The notes beneath the pieces are model-generated. The model did no database searches and had not been told where the DNA came from. It saw only the letters and a list, made by a program, of their open reading frames with translations. A DNA stretch of 53,975 bases, taken from NCBI GenBank assembly GCA_002396385.1, contig DGTD01000035.1, positions 46,036 to 100,010 of the forward strand. Direction: 5' to 3'. Source of the DNA: Bacteroidales bacterium UBA4345 (lineage in GTDB: Bacteria; Bacteroidota; Bacteroidia; Bacteroidales; Paludibacteraceae). Positions 44,652 to 52,191 of the stretch are shown in pieces (positions within the stretch are counted from its first letter, which is position 1; the number at the start of each line of letters is the position of its first letter). The position numbers were made by a program, and so were the translations under genes.

Positions 44652-45437
44652 TTACTTTTTGTTGTAAACCAAATAGTAGTCGAACAGCTTTGGCTGCTTG
44701 TTTACTTTCTGCAAGTTCTCGAACAAGCCGCCAAATTCGCCCATTTCTTCCAAATCTTCATCGCTGATGTTGAAATCGTGATTGATTTCTTGGCGTAAAC
44801 TGTACTTGATATAGAGTTTGTTTCCTTGTTTGGTCAGATCGTGTGAAGTGATGATAATATCGTTCATCTTCTTGTTCTCTTCCAACGTCATGTCTATCGC
44901 ATCAAACATATCTTCACTGCCTAAGTCTTTCTCCTTATACCATTTTTTCTGTTCTATAGCAGCCAACTCCGCCATAATATCAGCAATGTCAACCCCTTTC
45001 TTTGCGGTGAAAGGCACTTGCTTTTTCACAACACCATTGGGAGTGTTTACTTCAACAAGGATGTCGTGGGTGCAGGTGAAATCTTTCCCGTTCAGGCTGT
45101 ATTCTCCCTTCGATTTTATGCCGGAAACGTCCCAATCGGCGGTACCGTCGGCATAGAATGTCATCCCTGTAAGAATCATTCCATTATTATTTTCCTGTGG
45201 GGCGCTTTCAAGGGGCACGAAGCCGTTATAGCCGTTATAGTTGACATACACTTTACTTTCCGCAGTGCTCAGGACCCAAGAGTCGCCCGAAATTTCCTCA
45301 GGAGAGGTCTGCTGGCCTTCTAAGACGGCAGACGGACTGCTATTGTCGTCGTCATCGTCGTCGTTACTACAAGAAATAAAACCAAGTGCGCAAACCGAAA
45401 CAACAGCAAACGCAAAAAAACGAAATAACCTATTCAT
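44652..45437 (-). CDS. Hypothetical lipoprotein with poly-Asp spacer
   Basis: A 261-residue protein with leader MNRLFRFFAFAVVSVCALGF and lipid Cys23, followed by SNDDDDDD, the acidic stretch that marks surface-exposed lipoproteins in Bacteroidota. The mature part includes 'SGDSWVLSTAESKVYVNY', 'GMTFYADGTADWDVSG', 'KGEYSLNGKDFTCTHD', a lipocalin-like barrel pattern, then a charged helical segment. It is divergent from the C10 protease gene, with which it may share control. Function unknown. Confidence 0.7.
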   Translation of the reverse strand: MNRLFRFFAFAVVSVCALGFISCSNDDDDDDNSSPSAVLEGQQTSPEEISGDSWVLSTAESKVYVNYNGYNGFVPLESAPQENNNGMILTGMTFYADGTADWDVSGIKSKGEYSLNGKDFTCTHDILVEVNTPNGVVKKQVPFTAKKGVDIADIMAELAAIEQKKWYKEKDLGSEDMFDAIDMTLEENKKMNDIIITSHDLTKQGNKLYIKYSLRQEINHDFNISDEDLEEMGEFGGLFENLQKVNKQPKLFDYYLVYNKK

Positions 45438-45478
45438 AAAAATTTAGTTTTTAACATGTTGATTTTTCTAATCGGGAA

Positions 45479-45510
45479 CAAATATAATGTTTTTATCACA
45501 ATTTACCCAA
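45479..45510 (-). promoter_or_regulatory. Promoter of the poly-Asp lipoprotein
   Basis: On the minus strand TTG (45510-45508) and TATATTTG (45486-45479), spacer 21 bp, 41 bp before the ATG. Confidence 0.45.
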
Positions 45511-45579
45511 TCAGATGAGCTAAGAACCCTAAAATCAAGAAATAATATTTTTCAAAAATGGTAAATGGTTGCATTCGTG

Positions 45580-45611
45580 TTTGCTTGTCCGACCTACATT
45601 GCTTAAATTTG
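45580..45611 (+). promoter_or_regulatory. Promoter of the C10 protease gene
   Basis: TTTG (45580-45583) and TAAATTTG (45604-45611) with a 20-bp spacer, 32 bp before the ATG. Confidence 0.7.
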
Positions 45612-45643
45612 TAATTATTAAAATCAATCAACACGAGTAATGT

Positions 45644-46879
45644 ATGAAAAAATCAGTTTTATTGCCATTTACCCTAATTTCTGTGTTTGGCACCTGCTGT
45701 GTGCTGCCCGGTTGCGAAGATGACAGTTACACCGACCAGGAGGAGGTGCCACAAAACGTAAAGGTTTCCACAACCATAAGGAAAGAGACTGCGAAAAAAG
45801 ACGCGCTAAGTGCGGCAAAATCGTTTCTGTCAGGGCAAGACGGTATACAGCGTACGATAGAATCGGTAGCCGCACTGATGGGAGGAGAAAAGAACACAGA
45901 CACGATTGCCTATGCATGCAACTTTGCAGAAAATGCCGGCTTCGTCATTGTTGCCGCCGACAGCCGTGTGACCGACAGGATAGTTGTGTGTGCCGACCAA
46001 GGCCGCTTCAGCGAGGACTCGGACAACCCCGGGTTCAGCATGCTGTTAGACCACATAAAGAACTACACCGAACGCAAAATTGCCGCAGCCGCCGCAAAGT
46101 CGGAGAAAAAGGCTAAAAGCCTGAAAAAACTTACTGCCGACGGCGACAGCCTTATCGAACTGCCAGCCCAGCAAGTGGGGCCATTAATTAAAACGGCATG
46201 GAACCAGATAGCGCCTTACAATGCGTTTATAGACACTTGTCCGTCAAGTGGCACACCCTACTATACGGGTTGCACCCTTACCGCTTTAGCACAACTGATT
46301 GGCTACTATAACCAGCCCGGAATTGAAATGATGCCCGAGATGACGGCCCAAAAATATGCCTACGATCTTGATGACTTTCACAAAATTTGGGTGGGCATCT
46401 TGTTCCGTTGTCTATGGCGCGATCTGCCAAAAGTTTTTAATAATTGTGCAGTAGGAGTCGACGGATATAAAGCGATGAAATATCTGCAGGAATACGGTTA
46501 CCAAACACAGGCATCGTCCTTCTACTCCGGCCAATCTATCCTTAAGGACATAGCAGAAAGTCATCCGGTTATGGTTACCAGTGCTACATTTAGCGGCGGA
46601 CACACCTGGCTGATGGACGGCTACCGAACCGAACAATACCGTTCTGCGTCTGACTCAACAAACGTGGTGGAAGGCGACACCTACTACCACATCAACTGGG
46701 GATGGGGCGGCGATTGCGACGGTTGGTTCGCTGGGGGCTGTTTCGATGTGGATGCTGCTGTGGAGTACGACGAGTATTACCATATTAACAGAAACCACAA
46801 CTATATGGATGGTTTAACTTTCTTTTATGCCTGGCCAAAGCCACAGGAAGAAGCGGTAATGCTAAACACTGACGACTAA
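45644..46879 (+). CDS. C10 family cysteine protease (interpain/streptopain-like), lipoprotein
   Basis: A 411-residue preproenzyme. The leader ends VLPGC (lipid Cys24). An inhibitory prodomain follows, with 'NAGFVIVAADSRVTDRIVVC' as its core. The catalytic domain begins near 'VGPLIKTAWNQIAPYN'; Cys210 in 'YYTGCTLTALAQ' and His320 in 'FSGGHTWLMDGY' form the dyad, supported by 'YYHINWGWGGDCDGWF' (Asn351, Trp). The usual GCVATAmAQ is here GCTLTALAQ. Such proteases of Prevotella and Bacteroides degrade host proteins. A lipoprotein form points to cell-surface display. Confidence 0.93.
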   Translation: MKKSVLLPFTLISVFGTCCVLPGCEDDSYTDQEEVPQNVKVSTTIRKETAKKDALSAAKSFLSGQDGIQRTIESVAALMGGEKNTDTIAYACNFAENAGFVIVAADSRVTDRIVVCADQGRFSEDSDNPGFSMLLDHIKNYTERKIAAAAAKSEKKAKSLKKLTADGDSLIELPAQQVGPLIKTAWNQIAPYNAFIDTCPSSGTPYYTGCTLTALAQLIGYYNQPGIEMMPEMTAQKYAYDLDDFHKIWVGILFRCLWRDLPKVFNNCAVGVDGYKAMKYLQEYGYQTQASSFYSGQSILKDIAESHPVMVTSATFSGGHTWLMDGYRTEQYRSASDSTNVVEGDTYYHINWGWGGDCDGWFAGGCFDVDAAVEYDEYYHINRNHNYMDGLTFFYAWPKPQEEAVMLNTDD

Positions 46880-46903
46880 GGATCAATCACCCCGATTTAT
46901 AGC

Positions 46904-46942
46904 AATCCGTTCTTGCGAACAATGCAGGAACGGATTTTTTTG
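46904..46942 (+). terminator. Terminator of the C10 protease gene
   Basis: A 13-bp stem with one wobble (AATCCGTTCTTGC / GCAGGAACGGATT), 7-nt loop, then a T run, 25 bp past the stop. Confidence 0.85.
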
Positions 46943-47229
46943 TGCAGACAACACACTCGCCGAGCCACAAATCTATCGCATAAAAACACAGCCAAAATCT
47001 TTTTTTTGAGGAAAAAGAACAGAATTTTAATGCTCTTCAGCATGGTTATCAAGCAATATTTCAACCGTAACACTATCATTTTCAGCCAAATTCATTTTAA
47101 GAGAAAAAACAACCGGGAGAATTGGCACAGTACGGAAAAAATGTTTGGCACGCCTTTTGGATTTATACAGACAGAAGCGGCAAACAACTGCTTCGTCACT
47201 GAAAGTTGAACAATAAAAGATATAGAGAT
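46943..47229. other. Gene-free AT-rich leader of the His-rich protein gene
   Basis: No TAnnTTTG box is present. At 47146-47161 TGGCACG-N4-TTGGA resembles a sigma-54 site (consensus TGGCACG-N4-TTGCA), with one change at the usually fixed C of the -12 element. No gene is convincing here; short frames on both strands look accidental. Confidence 0.4.
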
Positions 47230-47622
47230 ATGAAAACAAATAGCATTGTAAAGGTTCTAGCAACCGCATTTATGTTAGCCATTGGCTCAGCAGCAAATTC
47301 ACAGGTCTTCGCCAGTTTTTCGGCGTCGGTCCCAGTTCCAACCGTTAGCGCCCACGTATCGGTAGCGGCTCCCGCTCCGGTAGTGGTTCACCAAGTGGCA
47401 CCTGCCCGTGTTGTCCATGTGGTAGAGCCCGCACCGGTTGAGGTGGTAGAAGTAGTAGAGCCTGCACCAGTGGTTGTACACCATGTGGCACCAGCTCCGG
47501 TAGTGGTCCACCACGCTGCACCAGCCCGCGTTTACCATCGTGCTCCTGCCCGCGTTTACCACCACGCTCCGGTTCACCACCACCATCACCACCACGGACG
47601 TCCGGTTCACTACCGCCGTTAA
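47230..47622 (+). CDS. His/Val/Pro/Ala-rich secreted protein
   Basis: A 130-residue protein from ATG 47230 with a signal peptide (MKTNSIVKVLATAFMLAIGS...A). The mature part is made of short repeats of the type VAPAPVVVHHVAPARVVHV, then APARVYHRAPARVYHHAPVH, and ends in seven His plus GRPVHYRR. It has no globular domain. The density of His suggests metal binding in the periplasm or at the surface, but this is inference. Length may vary between strains because the DNA repeats are direct. Confidence 0.7.
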   Translation: MKTNSIVKVLATAFMLAIGSAANSQVFASFSASVPVPTVSAHVSVAAPAPVVVHQVAPARVVHVVEPAPVEVVEVVEPAPVVVHHVAPAPVVVHHAAPARVYHRAPARVYHHAPVHHHHHHHGRPVHYRR

Positions 47623-47686
47623 AGATGGAAAAGAAAATACAGAAAAATACTAATTACTAAATACCCGATAAACTTGAATGAATGTG

Positions 47687-47721
47687 GAGGTTGCCTGCGT
47701 GAGTTGGCAACCTCTTTTTTT
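47687..47721 (+). terminator. Terminator of the His-rich protein gene
   Basis: A perfect 9-bp stem (GAGGTTGCC / GGCAACCTC) with a 10-nt loop followed by seven Ts. Confidence 0.85.
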
Positions 47722-47747
47722 GCTCCGCTTTGTCTGAATCGTTAGGC

Positions 47748-47813
47748 AAGGTACTGCCTTCCAGGCAGAAGGAGGTATGCGTGACCGGCCGGGGGCGCTG
47801 ACCCCCGGTTACA
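47748..47813. repeat. 66-bp intergenic repeat, copy A
   Basis: Starts AAGGTACTGCCTTCC and ends CCCCCGGTTACA. It contains a small TGCC / GGCA hairpin and a strong GC-rich hairpin (CCGGGGG / CCCCCGG, 6-nt loop). Copy B at 47918-47983 differs at three positions. Its right end runs into a degenerate third start (GGTACAGGCTTCCAGCCT, near 47815). Confidence 0.9.
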
Positions 47814-47917
47814 AAGGTACAGGCTTCCAGCCTACCCAAATACCGACGGATAGCGGAGGGCCAACGGCTACAGAAAAAAGACGGAGGGCCAACTTAGGCT
47901 TGATTGGTGATGGTTGA
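47814..47917. other. Spacer between repeat copies
   Basis: Contains the degenerate third copy of the repeat start and two GGAGGGCCAAC direct repeats (near 47855 and 47883). No gene is seen. Confidence 0.4.
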
Positions 47918-47983
47918 AAGGTACTGCCTTCCTGGCAGAGGGAGGTATGCGTGACCAGCCGGGGGCGCTGACCCCCGGTTACA
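47918..47983. repeat. 66-bp intergenic repeat, copy B
   Basis: Same element and orientation as copy A, with CCTGGCAGAG in place of CCAGGCAGAA and one further change. The GC-rich hairpin is unchanged. The stretch from 47984 to 48159 holds nothing else recognisable. Confidence 0.9.
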
Positions 47984-48159
47984 GTGAGGCGGGCGGACTA
48001 AAACAACAAATTTCTCCCCTTATCAGCGAATACGGCAGCGTCAGGAAATAGAAGACAGGCAGATGAGAAAAAAAGAGTAGTTTGCAGGTAAAACAAGAGC
48101 ATCAGGAAGATAAAGAGTAAATTATTTAAGTTTTTTTAAGTTATTTACACTTTTATTGT

Positions 48160-48167
48160 TATCTTTG
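48160..48167 (+). promoter_or_regulatory. -7 box of the 48190 lipoprotein gene
   Basis: TATCTTTG, 22 bp before the ATG. Confidence 0.65.
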
Positions 48168-48189
48168 CAAAAAACAAAGCATATAGAAG

Positions 48190-49071
48190 ATGAAGAAAAT
48201 CTTTTTATTCGTAACATCATTGGTAGCAGTAGCATCATTTGCCTTCCTGCCAATGGCCTGTAGCAACGACGATGAAGAATCGGAAAACGAACCTACTCCT
48301 GCTCAAGACGTTCAAGCCTACAGCGGAACCCTTATGTATGGTCAGCTGACAAAAGACAGCGTGTTTGCAAAAATCACAAAGAAGGATGGAAATATCTCAT
48401 TGTCTATTTCTACCGGTATACCTTATTTGTCTTACGACTTCTCTGACGTGAACATTAAGGTATCGGGCGACACCTCTTACCTCCGTGCGCAGAACGAGAC
48501 TATCGACACCGGCTCTGACGCCCAGCTCACACTGGCTATGGATGGTAAGATGTACGACAACTGCAACCAGTTGTATTTGGTAATTACCGGAACCGAACTG
48601 ACCGACACCCTCTTTTTCGCAACCGACAAGGCAATGTTGGGTTTAGGGAACTTCAGTGCTCCCGATCTTTTCCCGAACGAGCCGAACGAAGCCTACAAAG
48701 AACTGCTGAACGGTGTGTGGGAAGGCGAAGCCACTTACGACGGACAAGAGTCGGGCTTCATCACCTTCACAAGTTCAATCACCGACAAAGGATTCGTAGA
48801 TATCGACCTCGGCAAATGCAAGTTCAGCGAAAAAATGCCTGAAATGAACATTGTGCTCGACGCCATGTACTTCTTCAGCAACCTCGACACCGAGAATATG
48901 AATTTCGACCTGAAAGGCTTCTCGGCAAGCTACACCCTCGGTAAAATCTCCGACAAACTGGGAGCCAACATCAATGGTAATTACGAGAACGGTTCGCTAA
49001 CGCTTGATCTTTCGCTCACTGTAATGAACAAAGACCACACCATTGCCATTAAAAATGCGAAACGCAAATAA
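48190..49071 (+). CDS. Hypothetical lipoprotein (calycin-like)
   Basis: A 293-residue protein. The leader MKKIFLFVTSLVAVASFAFL is followed by PMAC (lipid Cys24) and the acidic SNDDEESENE stretch typical of surface-exposed lipoproteins. The body has two strand-rich halves; the second ('LNGVWEGEATYDGQESGFIT', 'GNYENGSLTLDLSLTVMN') resembles the calycin-like lipoprotein families of Bacteroidota. No catalytic motif. Monocistronic. Confidence 0.75.
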   Translation: MKKIFLFVTSLVAVASFAFLPMACSNDDEESENEPTPAQDVQAYSGTLMYGQLTKDSVFAKITKKDGNISLSISTGIPYLSYDFSDVNIKVSGDTSYLRAQNETIDTGSDAQLTLAMDGKMYDNCNQLYLVITGTELTDTLFFATDKAMLGLGNFSAPDLFPNEPNEAYKELLNGVWEGEATYDGQESGFITFTSSITDKGFVDIDLGKCKFSEKMPEMNIVLDAMYFFSNLDTENMNFDLKGFSASYTLGKISDKLGANINGNYENGSLTLDLSLTVMNKDHTIAIKNAKRK

Positions 49072-49096
49072 AGTCCGCTAAACGGAATTTACATAT

Positions 49097-49130
49097 AAAA
49101 GCCTGCAAACGTTGTTTGCGGGCTTTTTTT
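49097..49130 (+). terminator. Terminator of the 48190 lipoprotein gene
   Basis: A 13-bp stem with one wobble (AAAAGCCTGCAAAC / GTTTGCGGGCTTTT), 3-nt loop, further Ts. Confidence 0.85.
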
Positions 49131-49181
49131 CTGCAAGCATCCGAAAAAGTGGAACCATATTGCAGATAGCACCTTTTTTGC

Positions 49182-49189
49182 TATCTTTA
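49182..49189 (+). promoter_or_regulatory. Probable -7 box of the nuclease pair
   Basis: TATCTTTA, one base off TAnnTTTG, 26 bp before the ATG. Confidence 0.4.
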
Positions 49190-49215
49190 TCTCCAGTTTA
49201 TAGCTATTTAACGAT

Positions 49216-50214
49216 ATGAGGTCACGTTTCTTCTTCTGCGCCCTGCTGGCCATACTGGCGATAGGGGCTTCATTAAACAGCGGACAGGCAAGGCAACCGG
49301 TCCGGCAACAACTCCTTTCACAACAAGAAGCGGCCGACCCGGCGGCAGCGAAGGTGCTTTCGGCGAGGTTGCAAAAAGCCATGGGCTGTGTGGGCTACCC
49401 TACAGTCACGACAGACGACGTGCCTCTGGTACGTTCGTTCTACCGCACCGCTTTCAGCAAACAGCACTGCCAGGCCAAATGGGTGATGTGGGCGCTGACC
49501 CCCAGCATGCTCAGCGTAAACGGCAAACGCAGTCCGTTCACTACCGACCACGACCTCGAGCAACCTGAATGGCGCGTTGAAAAATGGGATTACGAAAAGT
49601 CCGGTTTCAGCCGCGGGCACATGATGCCGGCAGCCGACTGCCGCTTTGCGGAAAAAGCATCGCTGGAATGCGCACTCATGAGCAACATCTGCCCGCAAAC
49701 AGCCAAACTGAACAACGGGGCATGGAACGCCCTCGAGATTCGTTGCCGTGAATGGTGCCGCATAGAAGACACCCTGTTTATTGTATGCGGACCTATTTAT
49801 AAAGACACTCCGCAAAAAATAGGCATTGCTCACCTGTTAGACGTGCCAGACGCTTTTTTCAAGGTAGTGCTCAGCATGCGGAAGGGACACGAGAAAATGC
49901 TGGGATTCGTGATGGCCAACAACGAATACCCCGCCAAAATGCGGGAGGCGGTCTGCTCCGTCGCATCGATAGAACAAGAAACCGGCATCGTTTTCTTCCC
50001 CAACCTGCCCAAGGAGGTGAAGGAACGGCTCGACCAAACCGCCGACTACTGGGAATGGAAGACACCGAAGCAGCTAGAACGCAACTATTCCTCAAATTAT
50101 TACGGAGGTGGAAACCGCTACCAACAAAAACCAGCGGCCGGCAAACAGACTGCACCAAAGTCAAGCAAAGGCAGAAAACGGAACTATTACTATAAAAAGC
50201 CATCGGACTTATGA
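49216..50214 (+). CDS. Secreted DNA/RNA non-specific endonuclease (NUC family), first of pair
   Basis: A 332-residue protein with a signal peptide (MRSRFFFCALLAILAIGASL). The beta-beta-alpha-metal core has Arg133-Gly-His135 (FSRGHMMPAADC); the usual Asp of DRGH is Ser132. The metal-binding Asn is in 'MSNICPQTAKLNNGAWN'. 'PDAFFKVVLSMRKGHEKMLGF' follows as in Serratia nuclease relatives. The last 60 residues are basic and Tyr/Asn/Lys-rich, likely disordered. It would degrade extracellular nucleic acid without sequence preference. Its stop overlaps the next start (ATGA). Confidence 0.92.
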   Translation: MRSRFFFCALLAILAIGASLNSGQARQPVRQQLLSQQEAADPAAAKVLSARLQKAMGCVGYPTVTTDDVPLVRSFYRTAFSKQHCQAKWVMWALTPSMLSVNGKRSPFTTDHDLEQPEWRVEKWDYEKSGFSRGHMMPAADCRFAEKASLECALMSNICPQTAKLNNGAWNALEIRCREWCRIEDTLFIVCGPIYKDTPQKIGIAHLLDVPDAFFKVVLSMRKGHEKMLGFVMANNEYPAKMREAVCSVASIEQETGIVFFPNLPKEVKERLDQTADYWEWKTPKQLERNYSSNYYGGGNRYQQKPAAGKQTAPKSSKGRKRNYYYKKPSDL

Positions 50215-50990
50215 TACCGGCACTCCGCAACGCAACCCTACTGTTTGCAATAACGCTGGCATCGTGCAGCACCTACCGGGGCACCGGCCACGTGGTCGAC
50301 ACAGCGGTCGGTGTACCCTCGCGCCGTTGCTTCCACCACGAGAAACTGGTCGTTCACAGCAACTACTGTTCAGCCTTCCACAAGAAACGGAAGCAGCCGA
50401 CGTGGGTGGCTTGGACCCTTTCGTCCGCCGAGACCAACGGAAAACAGAAACGGGCCAACAATTTCCAGCCCGACTCACTACTCCGCACCAAATACCGGGT
50501 GACCACACGCGACTATTCGAACTCCGGCTACGACCGCGGGCACCTCTGCCCCGCCGCCGACAACAAGTTCAGCCGCCGTGCAATGGACGAATGCTTCCTG
50601 ATGAGCAACATGTGTCCACAACTCCACGAACTTAACGCCGGAGGCTGGCAGGCCCTCGAAGACTCGTGCCGCATATGGGCCGTAAGGGAAGACAGCATCG
50701 TAGTGGTAGCAGGCCCGGTCTTTCAGAGCCGCCGTCCGCCGTTTATCGGCACACAGCACAAGGTAGCCGTCCCCGACGCCTTTTTCAAGGTAGTGCTCAG
50801 CCTTCGCCCGGGACACGAGAAAGCCATCGGGTTCCTGTTCAGCAACAGCAAGACGCCACAAAGCGTGGAAGGGGCCGCCCGCAGCGTCAGGGAAGTAGAG
50901 CGCATAGCAAAACTCAACTTCTTTCCACGGCTGCCCAAGCAACAGCAAGACGCATTGGAAACAAAGTCGTCGCTGGCAGACTGGCGCTAG
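50211..50990 (+). CDS. DNA/RNA non-specific endonuclease (NUC family), lipoprotein, second of pair
   Basis: A 259-residue lipoprotein: leader MIPALRNATLLFAITLASC (lipid Cys19). The catalytic motif is the full Asp108-Arg-Gly-His111 (YDRGHLCPAAD) and the metal site 'MSNMCPQLHELNAGGWQ'. 'PDAFFKVVLSLRPGHEKAIGFLFSN' (in parts) is nearly identical to the first gene, so the two came from a duplication. ATGA overlap with the first means translational coupling. The first protein is likely released and this one tethered. Confidence 0.93.
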   Translation: MIPALRNATLLFAITLASCSTYRGTGHVVDTAVGVPSRRCFHHEKLVVHSNYCSAFHKKRKQPTWVAWTLSSAETNGKQKRANNFQPDSLLRTKYRVTTRDYSNSGYDRGHLCPAADNKFSRRAMDECFLMSNMCPQLHELNAGGWQALEDSCRIWAVREDSIVVVAGPVFQSRRPPFIGTQHKVAVPDAFFKVVLSLRPGHEKAIGFLFSNSKTPQSVEGAARSVREVERIAKLNFFPRLPKQQQDALETKSSLADWR

Positions 50991-51128
50991 AAAGAAGTGT
51001 GGAGGAAGCAGGAAAGACAGCAAAAAAGAGCAGCAAGAGCGAGCCGTAAGCCCGGCAAAAAGGCACCCCCAGCATACCCAGGCCCGTTGGTTTAACTTTC
51101 GTTCACACTCACTAAATATACTGAAATT
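50991..51128. other. Gene-free spacer after the nuclease pair
   Basis: No terminator with a T run, gene or repeat is evident. Together with the palindrome and the etf leader it makes a 316-bp gap. Confidence 0.4.
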
Positions 51129-51157
51129 ATTGCACACTTTTGTGAAAAGTGTGCAAT
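51129..51157. promoter_or_regulatory. Perfect 13-bp palindrome upstream of the etf promoter
   Basis: ATTGCACACTTTT and its exact complement AAAAGTGTGCAAT are separated by GTG. It lies 27 bp upstream of the -33 element at 51184. It may be an operator or the terminator of the nuclease pair. The lack of a following T run and the A/T ends favour an operator. Confidence 0.5.
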
Positions 51158-51183
51158 TTAAGCGAAAATAGACATAAAAACGC

Positions 51184-51215
51184 TTGATTTTTATTTTAAT
51201 AAATAAGTAAATTTG
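51184..51215 (+). promoter_or_regulatory. Promoter of the etfBA operon
   Basis: TTG (51184-51186) and TAAATTTG (51208-51215), spacer 21 bp. Leader of about 85 nt before etfB. Confidence 0.6.
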
Positions 51216-51306
51216 TAAAATATTTGAATTGTGCGTTTTTGAAAGTCGCACATCATAAGATGTAGTAGAATACAACAAGTAGACAAAAAATTTATTTATA
51301 AAATTT

Positions 51307-52188
51307 ATGGCATTAAAAATTGTTGTACTTGCAAAACAAGTACCAGACACAAGAAATGTGGGTCCAGACGCCATGACTCCAGAAGGAACAGTGAACCGTG
51401 CTGCATTGCCAGCAGTGTTCAACCCTGAGGACTTGAACGCGCTTGAACAGGCGCTCCGTTTGAAGGACCAGTTTCCAGGCTCTACTATTTCGGTTGTGAC
51501 AATGGGTCTTCCAAAGTCAGCCGAAGTGATTCGTGAATCATTATTCCGTGGTGCAGATTTCGGCTACGTAGTAACAGACCGTTGCCTTGGCGGCGCCGAC
51601 ACACTGGCAACCAGCTATACATTGAGCCAGGCAATCCGCAAGATTGGTGATTACGACATCATTTTAGGTGGCCGCCAGGCAATTGACGGCGATACCGCCC
51701 AGGTAGGTCCACAGATTGCAGAAAAACTTGGTCTGACCCAGGTTACATATGCCGAGGAGATCATCTCACTTGACGAGAAAGCGCGCAAAGTGGTCATCAA
51801 GCGCCACATCGACGGTGGTGTTGAAACCGTAGAGGCACCGCTTCCATTGGTGGTAACCGTAAACGGTTCTGCAGCGCCATGCCGTCCTCGCAACGCAAAG
51901 CGCGTAATGAAATACAAGAATGCGACTGTGCCAGCTGAACGCCCAGCAGAAAAGGCTGAGGAAATAGCAGCCCGCAACGCCGCTAAACCTTACCTCAACA
52001 TCAACCAGTGGGGCGCAGCCGATATCGACGCCGACCTCAAGCAGGTGGGTAAGGCCGGTTCTCCTACAAACGTGAAGGCAGTCAAGAACATTGTCTTCAA
52101 GGCAAAGGAAAGCCGCGTAATGACAGGCAGCGATGCCGATGTTGAAGGCTTGATTGTTGAATTGTTGAACGATAAGATTATTGGTTAA
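51307..52188 (+). CDS. etfB: Electron transfer flavoprotein beta subunit
   Basis: A 293-residue protein. 'ALKIVVLAKQVPDTRNVG', 'VNRAALPAVFNPEDLNALEQ', 'GGADTLATSYTLSQAI', 'ILGGRQAIDGDTAQVGPQIAE' (in parts) are the ETF beta/FixA signatures. It binds AMP or FAD and, with the alpha subunit, carries electrons from acyl-CoA dehydrogenases. It is first in an operon with etfA and an acyl-CoA dehydrogenase. The coding style changes to less GC-rich third positions than the glycan and nuclease genes, fitting high expression. Confidence 0.96.
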   Translation: MALKIVVLAKQVPDTRNVGPDAMTPEGTVNRAALPAVFNPEDLNALEQALRLKDQFPGSTISVVTMGLPKSAEVIRESLFRGADFGYVVTDRCLGGADTLATSYTLSQAIRKIGDYDIILGGRQAIDGDTAQVGPQIAEKLGLTQVTYAEEIISLDEKARKVVIKRHIDGGVETVEAPLPLVVTVNGSAAPCRPRNAKRVMKYKNATVPAERPAEKAEEIAARNAAKPYLNINQWGAADIDADLKQVGKAGSPTNVKAVKNIVFKAKESRVMTGSDADVEGLIVELLNDKIIG

Positions 52189-52191
52189 GTT

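Noticed and set aside
47657..47839. Minus-strand frame of 60 codons across repeat copy A
   Set aside because: It consists of the intergenic repeat and the His-rich gene terminator. The same words would appear wherever the repeat lies; no ribosome site or conservation can be claimed.
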